Positions 7,704 to 15,634 of a stretch of DNA of 25,559 nt are shown here, in pieces; position 1 is the stretch's first letter; every line of letters begins with the position of its first letter. The translations under genes and the position numbers were made by a program. This stretch comes from Deltaproteobacteria bacterium UBA5799 (GTDB lineage Bacteria; Desulfobacterota; GWC2-55-46): positions 1-25,559 of the forward strand of contig DIDN01000144.1 of NCBI GenBank assembly GCA_002418185.1. The letters run 5' to 3'. Below the pieces are notes generated by a model that worked only from the letters and a program-made list of their open reading frames with translations, made no database searches and was not told the origin of the DNA.

Positions 7704-10433
7704 ATGGCCAGGAAATACGTCTACTTTTTCGGCGGCGGCAAGGCCGAAGGCAGGGGGGACATGAAGGACCTCCTTGGAGGCAAGGGCGCAGGGCTCGCCG
7801 AGATGACGAACATAGGGCTCCCCGTGCCTGCCGGCTTTACCATCACCACCGAGGTCTGCGACCATTTCTACAAGAACGACCGGAAATATCCCCAGGGCTT
7901 CCACATCGAGCTCGAAAAAAACATAAAGAAGCTTGAGAGGCTCACCGGAAAGAGGGTCGGCGACCCGGAGGACCCTCTGCTCGTATCGGTCCGCTCGGGC
8001 GCGGCAAGGTCAATGCCCGGCATGATGGAGACGATCTTGAACCTCGGCCTCAACGACTCGTCGGTCGAGGGGCTCGCCATGAAGACCGGGAACAGGAGGT
8101 TCGCCCTCGACGCGTACAGGCGCTTCATAACCATGTACGGCTCTACGGCAATGGGGGTGCCGAGGCACAGGTTCGATTACGAGTTCGACGACATAAAGGA
8201 AAGAAAGACCAGGCTCAGGCTCCACATACCGAGGTCCCGCGCGGTCCTCGACACCGACGTTAACGAGCAGGAGCTGGAGGAGCTCATAACGCGCATCAAG
8301 AAGGTCTACGAGGAGCACACGAAAAAACCGTTCCCGCAGGACCCCAAGGAGCAGCTCGAGGGCGCGATAAACGCGGTCATAGGCTCGTGGATGGCCGAAA
8401 AGGCGGTCACCTACCGGAGGGTCGAGAAGATAAACGGCCTCCTGGGCACGGCCGTGAACATAGTCCAGATGGTATTCGGCAACATGGGCGAGAACTCCGG
8501 CACAGGCGTCTGCTTCACGAGGGAGCCGAATTCCGGGGAGAACATCTTCTACGGCGACCTCCTCATGAACGCGCAGGGCGAGGACGTAGTGGCCGGCATA
8601 AGGACGCCCTTGCACCTCTCGGACCTCCAGAAGCGCATGCCCAAGGCCTACAAGGAGCTCCTCGAGGTCAGGAAGAAGCTCGAACGGCACTACAAGGACA
8701 TGCAGGACATAGAGTTCACCATAGAGAACGGGAAGCTCTACATCCTCCAGACCAGGGCCGGGAAACGCTCCCCCATGGCCGCCTTCCGGATAGCGGTGGA
8801 CATGGTGAAGGAGAAGCTCATAACCAGGAAGGACGCCATCCTCCGGATATCCGACAAGGACATAGAAGGCCTTTTCTACCCCGTAATAGACCCCAAGATA
8901 CCGATCGAGAACCTCCAGCAGAACCTGTTCGCAACCGGCATTGCAGCCGTCCCGGGCGCCGCCACGGGCTCGATCGTCTTTACCGCCAAGGACGCCGAGG
9001 ACCGGACCGCCGAGGGCAAGCCCGTCATCCTCGTAAGGAAGGAGACGAGCCCCGAGGACGTGGGCGGGATGCACGCGGCAAAGGGCATACTCACCGCGAC
9101 CGGCGGCAAGACCTCGCACGCGGCCGTGGTCGCAAGGGGCTGGGGCAAGTGCTGCATCGTGGGCTGCGAGGACCTGAACATCGACTACAACGAAAAGTCC
9201 GTGACCGTCGGCAAGACCGTCCTCAGGGAGGGCGACCCGCTTACCATTAACGGCTCGACGGGCGAGGTCTTCAAGGCCTCGATGAACCTCATAAAGCCGG
9301 AGCTCCCCGAGGCCTACCACACTCTCATGAGGTGGGCTGACCAGGCCCGGAGCCTCAAGGTCCGCACGAACGTGGATACCCCCTACGACGCCGAGAACGC
9401 GATAAGGCTCGGGGCCGAGGGCATAGGGCTATGCAGGACAGAGCACATGTTCTTCGATACCGAGGAGCGTCGGCTCGCCATCCAGCGCATGATAATATCG
9501 GAGGACCAGAAGACGAGGAAAAAGTCCCTCTACGAGCTACTGCCTTTCCAGAGGAAGGACTTTGTGGGCATCTTCAGGGCAATGGACGGCAAGCCCGTGA
9601 CCATACGGCTCATAGACCCGCCGCTCCATGAATTCGTGCCCCACACCGAGAGCGAGCAGAAGCAGCTGGCGAACAAGCTCAAGGTGCCGTTCCACCAGGT
9701 GAAGAGGAGGATAGAGCGCCTCCACGAGGCGAACCCCATGCTCGGACACAGGGGATCGAGGCTCCTCGTCACCTACAGGGAGATCCTCGACATGCAGGTG
9801 CGCGCCATCATAGAGGCCGCCTGCGACTGCAAGAGGAAGAGGATAAAGGTATTCCCCGAGATAATGCTCCCTCTCATAATAGACGCGAAGGAGCTCCAGA
9901 TACTCGCGGCAAGGGCCAGGGAGATCGCCTCGGATGTGATGAGGGAGCAGGAGATAACGGTCGACTACCTTATCGGCACCATGATAGAGGTGCCGAGGGC
10001 CGCGCTCCTGGCCGACCAGATAGCCCAGGAGGCCGACTTCTTCTCCTTCGGCACGAACGACCTCACGCAGATGACCCTCGGAATGTCCAGGGACGACGCA
10101 GGGAGGTTCCTGCCCGACTACATAGACGAGAAGAAGACCGGCATCCTGAAGAACGACCCCTTTCAGTCCATAGACCAGGACGGGGTGGGGTTCCTCATAA
10201 AGCTCGCGATAATGAAGGGCAGGGCGAAGAAGGAGAATCTGAAGATCGGCATATGCGGCGAGCACGGCGGCGACCCGGACTCGGTCAGGTTCTGCCATTT
10301 GAACTACTTCGACTACGTATCGTGCTCTCCGTTCAGGGTCCCGATCGCGAGGCTCGCGGCGGCTCAGGCCGAGATAAGGAACCCCTTACCCGCCAAGGGC
10401 AAGCGCCAGGTCACGATGAAGATAGTGGGTTAG
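7704..10433 (+). CDS. ppdK: Pyruvate, phosphate dikinase
   Basis: Interconverts pyruvate + ATP + Pi and phosphoenolpyruvate + AMP + PPi in the cytosol. In anaerobes it feeds gluconeogenesis or runs as PPi-dependent glycolysis. The 909 residues are normal for the family. Seen: N-terminal ATP-grasp region with LLGGKGAGLAEM (23-34) and SVRSGAARSMPGMMET (95-110); the mobile phosphohistidine domain with GGKTSHAAVVARGWGK (467-482), phosphocarrier H472 and regulatory-type T470; and the C-terminal PEP/pyruvate TIM barrel with GLCRTEHMFF (575-584), SFGTNDLTQM (781-790) and ICGEHGGD containing the acid/base C851. It has a GGAGG ribosome site and is monocistronic between a divergent gyrA and a symmetrical terminator. 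No PpdK regulatory protein (PDRP) is adjacent. Identification is firm; PEP synthase is excluded by domain content and length. Confidence 0.98.
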   Translation: MARKYVYFFGGGKAEGRGDMKDLLGGKGAGLAEMTNIGLPVPAGFTITTEVCDHFYKNDRKYPQGFHIELEKNIKKLERLTGKRVGDPEDPLLVSVRSGAARSMPGMMETILNLGLNDSSVEGLAMKTGNRRFALDAYRRFITMYGSTAMGVPRHRFDYEFDDIKERKTRLRLHIPRSRAVLDTDVNEQELEELITRIKKVYEEHTKKPFPQDPKEQLEGAINAVIGSWMAEKAVTYRRVEKINGLLGTAVNIVQMVFGNMGENSGTGVCFTREPNSGENIFYGDLLMNAQGEDVVAGIRTPLHLSDLQKRMPKAYKELLEVRKKLERHYKDMQDIEFTIENGKLYILQTRAGKRSPMAAFRIAVDMVKEKLITRKDAILRISDKDIEGLFYPVIDPKIPIENLQQNLFATGIAAVPGAATGSIVFTAKDAEDRTAEGKPVILVRKETSPEDVGGMHAAKGILTATGGKTSHAAVVARGWGKCCIVGCEDLNIDYNEKSVTVGKTVLREGDPLTINGSTGEVFKASMNLIKPELPEAYHTLMRWADQARSLKVRTNVDTPYDAENAIRLGAEGIGLCRTEHMFFDTEERRLAIQRMIISEDQKTRKKSLYELLPFQRKDFVGIFRAMDGKPVTIRLIDPPLHEFVPHTESEQKQLANKLKVPFHQVKRRIERLHEANPMLGHRGSRLLVTYREILDMQVRAIIEAACDCKRKRIKVFPEIMLPLIIDAKELQILAARAREIASDVMREQEITVDYLIGTMIEVPRAALLADQIAQEADFFSFGTNDLTQMTLGMSRDDAGRFLPDYIDEKKTGILKNDPFQSIDQDGVGFLIKLAIMKGRAKKENLKIGICGEHGGDPDSVRFCHLNYFDYVSCSPFRVPIARLAAAQAEIRNPLPAKGKRQVTMKIVG

Positions 10434-10537
10434 AAAAACTTTCGTGGCGAATCGATACCATGAAGAGGGCTTTGACATCCAACGCAATCGGCGCGGCATA
10501 AGCTCGGAAGAGCCGCGCGTATAAAAGACCGGCTGAC

Positions 10538-10580
10538 AAATGAAAGGGGGGCGCGCTCGATGCTCGCCCCCCTTTCATTT
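10538..10580. terminator. Bidirectional terminator between ppdK and the Roadblock gene
   Basis: AAATGAAAGGGGGGCG (10538-10553) and CGCCCCCCTTTCATTT (10565-10580) form a perfect 16-bp stem around an 11-base loop. The A/T flanks allow rho-independent-type termination in both directions, as expected between convergent genes. The 104 bases between the ppdK stop and the stem hold only a GCGCGGC/GCCGCGC inverted repeat (10491-10518). Confidence 0.85.
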
Positions 10581-10627
10581 CAGCGTCGCGGCGGGAAAAG
10601 GCGCTTTAAGCGCCCTCCATTCAGTTC

Positions 10628-10984
10628 CTACCCCATCTCCTCCTCTATCCTCTCAACCGCCCTCTTCGATTCGAGGATGGCCTTGCCGACCGGCCGCTCG
10701 CTCCCGAGCGCGACGACGAGGCAGTAGCCTTCCTTGACGGTGGATATGGCGAGCCTCGCCTTCTCGGTCGTTATGGCCAGGTGCCTGACGTCCAGGCGGT
10801 CGTGGCGCGAGGCGGCCTCCTTGACAATGTCGAGTATTATCTCGTGGTGGGCGCCTATGAGCTGCATATCCACCTGGTCGGATGCCGCCCAGGTGGCGAC
10901 AATCTCGCCGTCCCAGTCTATGAGGATGGCGCCGTTCGCCCCGGCGCTCATTGAGAGGTCTTCGAGTATCCTGCCAAATGTCAT
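10628..10984 (-). CDS. Roadblock/LC7 domain protein
   Basis: A 118-residue cytosolic protein with the Roadblock/LC7 profile: an N-terminal helix, then GANGAILIDWDGEIVATWA (15-33), a central amphipathic helix and a C-terminal strand/helix (ARLAISTVKEGYCLVVAL, 76-93). Bacterial members dimerise and often serve as regulators or partners of MglA-type small GTPases; none is in this window. The gene follows smc on the same strand with a 103-bp gap from this start. An in-frame ATG at 11056, only 31 bp after the smc stop, would add 24 low-complexity residues and could be translationally coupled. I chose 10984 because the domain starts there, but neither start has a good Shine-Dalgarno. Family assignment rests on pattern recognition and is fairly confident; function is unknown. 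Confidence 0.8.
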   Translation of the reverse strand: MTFGRILEDLSMSAGANGAILIDWDGEIVATWAASDQVDMQLIGAHHEIILDIVKEAASRHDRLDVRHLAITTEKARLAISTVKEGYCLVVALGSERPVGKAILESKRAVERIEEEMG

Positions 10985-11087
10985 ACTTGATCCATTCGCG
11001 TGCGGGCCGAAGGCCCCCTGCGGGCCACTTGCCGCCTCCCGGAGGTGGGCGGTCATTCCGGACCGAGCGCGGAGTGCGCCGCGGGGG

Positions 11088-14000
11088 TCAGAACTTGAGC
11101 GTAATGACCTTTGATACCCCGGGCTCCTGCATGGTGATGCCGTACAGCGAGTCGGCCATCTCCATCGTCTTTTTATTGTGGGTTATGAGGAGGAACTGGC
11201 TTATCTTCGACATGTCTCTCACGAAGAGGTTGAACCTGTCGATATTCGCGTCGTCAAGGGGCGCGTCCACCTCGTCAAGGAGGCAGAACGGGCTCGGCTT
11301 GATGAGGAATATGGCGAAGATGAGCGCGGTCGCCGTAAGGGCCTTTTCCCCGCCCGAAAGGAGGCTTATGTTCTGGAGCCTTTTGCCCGGGGGCTGGGCC
11401 GCGATTTCGACCCCGGCCTCGAGTATGTCGGAATCGTCCGTGAGACGGAGCTCGGCCCGCCCGCCGTTGAAGAACCTCGGGAAGGTCTCCTGGAACTTGG
11501 CGTTTATCTCGTCGAAGGTGGTCCTGAACCTCTCGCGGGTGGTCCTGTTTATCCTCTGGATCGCGGTATGCAGGCTCTCGACCGACTTGGTGAGGTCGGC
11601 CTGCTGGTCGAGGAGGAACTGGTGCCTCCTTTCGAGGTCGTTATACTCCTCGAGCGCCGAGAGGCTTACTTCGCCGAGGGAAGTTATCTTCTCGCGCATA
11701 TCCGAGCGCCTCTCCTCGAGTTCCTCGACACTCGGTGCGGCCTCGCCCTCCGCGGGCCTGTACTCCCCGACGGCGGCCGAGTACTTCTCCCTTATCCTTT
11801 CGTGCAGGTTCGAGATGGCGAACTCCTTTTCACGTATCTCAATGACGAGGTCGCCCTTGAGCTCTCCGACCTCCGAGTACCTGGCCTTTACTTCCTTAAG
11901 CTCGTGCTCCGCTGTCTTTATCCGGCCCGTTATGGCCTCGAGCGCCTCGGCCTTCGCGGTCTCTTCCGTTTTTATCTCGTCCACTTTTGCGAGGAGGTCT
12001 GCGAGACGCTCCTTGATAAGGGCGATCTCCCCTTTTTTCTCTTCCGCTTCAACGCGGCCTTTTTCTATGTCCGCCTGCCTGGCCTCTATCCTCGCCCCGG
12101 TCTCGCTTACCGCGCGCTCTTTCTCGGCAAGCGCCCTCTTCTGGGCCTCAAGGCGCTCTCTTGAGCTTGCGAGCCGCACCCTGGCCTCGGTCACTATATT
12201 CGAGAGTTCCTCTCTTTTCGAGGCGAGCGCAGATATTTCATCGGAAAGTGCGGTTATGGCGCTCTCCTTTTCGACAAGCTCCCTTTCGAGCCCTTCGAGC
12301 TCCGCCGATAGGGAGGCCTTTCTGTCGGATATCCGCTGAAGCCTTTCAGCGGCCTCTGCGGCATCGGCCTCGAGCGCACCCCGCGCGCCCTGCAGCCTCT
12401 CCGCCTCGGATTCCTCCCTCTTGAGCTCGCTTAAGAGGTTCACCTTCTCTATGTCCGCGGCGTGCAGCCTTTCCCGTAAGGATTCGAGGCGGGCGCCCTC
12501 GGACTGGACGGCGTCCTGGACGGAGCGCAGCGCCTCTTCAAGCGAGGCTATCGCCTTTTCAAGCTCACCGGCCCTGGCCCGCACCTTCCTGGTCTCGTTC
12601 CTCCTCTGCAGGATGCCGCCGCCTGAGACGGCCCCGCCGCCGGTAATGACGCCCTGGGCGTCTATCATGTCGCCGTCGGGAGTTACGAAGGCGCGGAAGC
12701 CGCCGCTCTCCTTCCAGGCAGAGAGCGCGTCCTCGATACTATCCGCGAGAAAGACGTCTCCGAGCAGATGGTTCACGACCTCCTCGTAGCCGTCCTTTAC
12801 CCTCATCTCGGAGCCGAGCGACCGGACGTTCGCCGCTCCCCAGCCCTCGGCAGGCACGGGGGCCGCGACCGGGCGGGCGTCCTTCACTGGCACGAAGCTG
12901 CCCCTGCCCGCGCCCTTTGACCTCAGGTACTCGATGGCCTCGACGCCCTCCTTCGCGCTCTCTACCAGCACGTACTGCAGCTTGTCGGCAAGCACCGCCT
13001 CGACCGCCTTTTCATACCCCGGGCTTGTCTCTATGCAATCGGCTATCAGGCCGTAGACTCCGTACTTCTCGGTCCGCTGCATTATGGCCTTTGCACCGCC
13101 GTTAACGTTCTCGAAGTTTCTCTCCATCTCTTCGAGGGTGGCGAGCGTGGCTGAAGCCTTTGAGTACTCGTCCCTGGCCCTCATGGCCTCGTGCCCCTTC
13201 GCAGCCCGCTCGGCCTCGAGGGATTCGAGCCTGGACCTTATGGCGGCCAGCTCAGCCTCGAGCGAGCCCTTTCCGGATTCCGCGTCGTTAATGCGGACCT
13301 TGAGCGCCCCGAGGGGCCCTTCCTTTGACGCGAGCTCGACAGAGACGTTCTCAAGCTCTTTTCTGGACCTGGCCTCCCTTGCGCGAAGGTCCTCTTCTTC
13401 CCGGAGGCAGTTCTGGATGGCGTGTTTTGCCTCGGTGAGCCTCGTCGATAGCTTGAGCGATTCGGCCTTAAGGCCTGAACGCGCCTCTTCCTTGCCCCTC
13501 AGCTCGGCGGATATGCCCTCCAACGAGTAAGAATGCCCGGCAAGGAGGCCTGATTCGGCCTCTATCCCGGAGGCCAGGGCCGACAGCGAGGAAGTAAGCT
13601 CCTCTATCTCGGCGGCGGCTGCGTCCCTTGCGCCTGAAAGCTCGCTTATCTCGGCTGAAAGGCGCTCCTCAGCCCTCCTAAGCTCCTCCGCCCTCATTCC
13701 GGCGAGCGCGCTCTTTCCCTCCTCGTCCTGTATGGAGCGTTCGAGCCCGAAGGCCCTCTCCCGGATGGCCTTGTACTCGCCCTCCACGCCCAGGAACTCG
13801 ACCTTGAGCTCCTCGACCTCTTCCTCCCTGGCTGCCGAGAGCGCCGCGAGCGAGACCTCCTCGTCCTTTACGGCCTCGAGGCGCTTCGCGATGCCGGCAA
13901 GCTCGGCCTTCATCCGCGAGTGTTCCATCGACGAAAGGAGTAGCTCCAGGCCCTTCAGCTCCTCCCGGAGCGCCTTGTACCTCTCGGCCTTTTTGGCCTG

Positions 14001-14630
14001 CCTGTTTAGCGAATTGAGCTGGCGCTTAACCTCGCTTATGATGTCGCTCACCCTGGTGAGGTTCTCTTTCGTGGACTCGAGCCTCCTGAGGGCAGCGTCC
14101 TTCTTGTGCTTGAACTTGTTTATGCCCGCCGCTTCCTCGAAAACACTCCTTCTGTCCTCGGGCTTCGCGCTTATAAGCCAGCCCACCTGCCCCTGCTCGA
14201 TTATGGAGTATGCGCGCGTCCCTATGCCGGTGTCGGTAAAGAGGTCGACTATGTCCCTTAGCCTGGACTGGACCCTGTTTATGTAGTATTCGCTCTCGCC
14301 CGACCTGTAGAGGCGGCGCGATATCTCTATTTCCGAGAAGTTCGCGAAGTGCGCCGGAGCAAGGCCCTCTTCATTGGAAAAGGTCAGGACGACCTCGGCC
14401 ATGCCCAGCGGCTTTCTCGATTCCGAGCCGTTGAAGATAATGTCCTCCATCTGCTTGCCGCGTAGGTGCCTGGCGTTCTGCTCGCCAAGGACCCACCTGA
14501 TGGCGTCCACTATGTTGCTCTTTCCGCAGCCGTTGGGGCCTATTATGCCGGAAGTGCCCGAGGGGAACTGGAGAGCGACCTTATCTACGAAGGATTTGAA
14601 GCCGTGGATAGTGAGTTTTTTTATTTTCAT
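11088..14630 (-). CDS. smc: Chromosome segregation ATPase SMC
   Basis: ABC-type ATPase that with kleisin ScpA and ScpB forms the bacterial condensin, loading near the origin and organising daughter chromosomes. The 1180 residues are typical. Seen: N-terminal head beginning MKIKKLTIHGFKSF with Walker A GPNGCGKS (31-38) and WVLGEQNARHLRG; two long charged coiled-coil arms; a globular hinge at about 520-675 ending near the TGGGAVSGGG glycine cluster; and C-terminal head with signature LSGGEKAL (1091-1098) and Walker B FCLLDEVDAPLDD (D1119, E1120). GGGTGA lies just before the ATG at 14630. scpA and scpB are absent; instead a Roadblock gene follows. MukB and RecN are excluded by the motifs and hinge. 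Confidence 0.98.
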   Translation of the reverse strand: MKIKKLTIHGFKSFVDKVALQFPSGTSGIIGPNGCGKSNIVDAIRWVLGEQNARHLRGKQMEDIIFNGSESRKPLGMAEVVLTFSNEEGLAPAHFANFSEIEISRRLYRSGESEYYINRVQSRLRDIVDLFTDTGIGTRAYSIIEQGQVGWLISAKPEDRRSVFEEAAGINKFKHKKDAALRRLESTKENLTRVSDIISEVKRQLNSLNRQAKKAERYKALREELKGLELLLSSMEHSRMKAELAGIAKRLEAVKDEEVSLAALSAAREEEVEELKVEFLGVEGEYKAIRERAFGLERSIQDEEGKSALAGMRAEELRRAEERLSAEISELSGARDAAAAEIEELTSSLSALASGIEAESGLLAGHSYSLEGISAELRGKEEARSGLKAESLKLSTRLTEAKHAIQNCLREEEDLRAREARSRKELENVSVELASKEGPLGALKVRINDAESGKGSLEAELAAIRSRLESLEAERAAKGHEAMRARDEYSKASATLATLEEMERNFENVNGGAKAIMQRTEKYGVYGLIADCIETSPGYEKAVEAVLADKLQYVLVESAKEGVEAIEYLRSKGAGRGSFVPVKDARPVAAPVPAEGWGAANVRSLGSEMRVKDGYEEVVNHLLGDVFLADSIEDALSAWKESGGFRAFVTPDGDMIDAQGVITGGGAVSGGGILQRRNETRKVRARAGELEKAIASLEEALRSVQDAVQSEGARLESLRERLHAADIEKVNLLSELKREESEAERLQGARGALEADAAEAAERLQRISDRKASLSAELEGLERELVEKESAITALSDEISALASKREELSNIVTEARVRLASSRERLEAQKRALAEKERAVSETGARIEARQADIEKGRVEAEEKKGEIALIKERLADLLAKVDEIKTEETAKAEALEAITGRIKTAEHELKEVKARYSEVGELKGDLVIEIREKEFAISNLHERIREKYSAAVGEYRPAEGEAAPSVEELEERRSDMREKITSLGEVSLSALEEYNDLERRHQFLLDQQADLTKSVESLHTAIQRINRTTRERFRTTFDEINAKFQETFPRFFNGGRAELRLTDDSDILEAGVEIAAQPPGKRLQNISLLSGGEKALTATALIFAIFLIKPSPFCLLDEVDAPLDDANIDRFNLFVRDMSKISQFLLITHNKKTMEMADSLYGITMQEPGVSKVITLKF

Positions 14631-14931
14631 CTTTCACCCGGGTTTGTAGCCGTGAATGGTAACAGAGTTTCTCGTTCTTGTAAAGCGGAAAAATACAATA
14701 CAAAGTGTTAATTTAAAAAGACAAACACTACATATGGGGGTAGTGGAGAGAGGCGGCACAAAAAGGGGAAGGGCGCCCCGATTTGAAAATTCCTCGCGAA
14801 GACAGAGGCAGGCACGCCCGCCGGACCGTACAAAACATAATCCTCCTGTTCAAAACGGCAGGTAAAGCCTTCAACTCCGGACAACGGTATTGAGCTATAC
14901 TTGATATAGAACCGTAAAGGAGGTGTTTTTA
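14631..14931. promoter_or_regulatory. Divergent region between smc and the secreted-protein gene
   Basis: A 301-bp gap without a gene. For smc (minus strand) two weak promoter candidates are visible: TTGTCT (14719-14724)/TATTGT (14695-14700), spacer 18, and TTTACA (14679-14684)/TACCAT (14656-14661), spacer 17. An inverted repeat AGTGTT (14704-14709)/AACACT (14724-14729) overlaps the first and could be an operator. For the plus-strand gene TATACT (14896-14901) is a likely -10, with no convincing -35, followed by AAAGGAGGTG. The remainder shows nothing recognisable. Confidence 0.4.
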
Positions 14932-15486
14932 ATGAAGGTGATCAAGGGTTTGGGTTTATCGGCCATCCTTTTCGCGCTATTCCTGTCCGCCCCGGCCATT
15001 GCCCGGAGTCCGGGGCAGAGCCCTGTCCAGGACACTGGCCAGGACCCCGGAATGACCTCAAGAATAGAGCCGCCCTTCCAGGCTGTGGAGCCGTCGCCTC
15101 CGCTCGGAAGCGACCTCATCTTCGACTCGGGCGTGGTCGGCGAGGGCGAGGGCGTCTATTACATGGGCACCCTTACTGACATCGACCCTGAAAGGAACGA
15201 GCTCGTTATGAAGACCGAGGTGCCTGGTCTCCTCGGGCCGCAGCTTGTTGACGTGCCGTTCCAGACCGGGCCGGATACAACGATAGGCGTATGCTTCAGG
15301 TCTGTCTACAACTGCGAGTCTTTTTTCGCGGCTGAGAGGGGCTGGGAGATACTCGCCAACATCGAAGAGATAGGCCCGATTGCAGAGGAAGACAAGAGGG
15401 TGCTCCTAATAGGGAACCCTGAGACGAACGAGGTCGTGCACGTGCAGGTGCTGTACGGCACTGAAGACGAGGACATGATAGGCTGA
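14932..15486 (+). CDS. Secreted protein of unknown function
   Basis: A 184-residue protein I do not recognise. The N-terminus MKVIKGLGLSAILFALFLSA is a clear signal peptide, with likely cleavage after APAIA (residue 24), so it should be periplasmic or exported. A Pro/Gln/Gly-rich linker (25-60) follows. A folded region (about 62-176) starts YYMGTLTDIDPERNELVMKT, a strand-turn-strand pattern seen in small beta-barrel (OB-like or DUF5666-like) proteins; this is a loose resemblance only. Two cysteines (C121, C128) could form a disulfide. The end is acidic. ATG at 14932 is preferred over the in-frame GTG nine bases earlier, which overlaps the strong AAAGGAGGTG. It is a single-gene unit, divergent from smc and ending at a shared terminator with the LysM gene. 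Confidence 0.75.
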   Translation: MKVIKGLGLSAILFALFLSAPAIARSPGQSPVQDTGQDPGMTSRIEPPFQAVEPSPPLGSDLIFDSGVVGEGEGVYYMGTLTDIDPERNELVMKTEVPGLLGPQLVDVPFQTGPDTTIGVCFRSVYNCESFFAAERGWEILANIEEIGPIAEEDKRVLLIGNPETNEVVHVQVLYGTEDEDMIG

Positions 15487-15560
15487 GCGGAGTAGATGCG
15501 CCCGCAGGCGAGCCGCAGGATTTTATTCAGGCAGCCGCCTCGGGACTGCTCGTGAAATTT

Positions 15561-15589
15561 AAAAAGGGGCTCATCTGAGCCCCTTTTTT
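15561..15589. terminator. Bidirectional terminator between the secreted-protein and LysM genes
   Basis: AAAAAGGGGCTC and GAGCCCCTTTTTT form a GC stem around ATCT, with an A-run on one side and a T-run on the other, so it works as an intrinsic terminator on either strand. It lies between two convergent genes. Confidence 0.88.
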
Positions 15590-15634
15590 CGTGAGACGGC
15601 GAGGGCGTCCTTACTTCGAGACCGCGCCCCCTTT

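Noticed and set aside
8010..9320. Open frame of 436 codons antisense to ppdK
   Set aside because: Shadow of the ppdK reading frame; Leu/Val/Gly/Glu-rich translation without motifs.
10472..10580. TTGACA at 10472 followed by an inverted repeat and terminator, as a possible small RNA
   Set aside because: No acceptable -10 lies at 16-18 bp; the terminator is already explained by the convergent genes.
11178..12164. Long plus-strand frames opposite smc and the LysM gene
   Set aside because: Coiled-coil genes rich in GAG/GCC/CTC codons give long open complements (Ser/Ala-rich or Leu-rich); none has a coherent fold.
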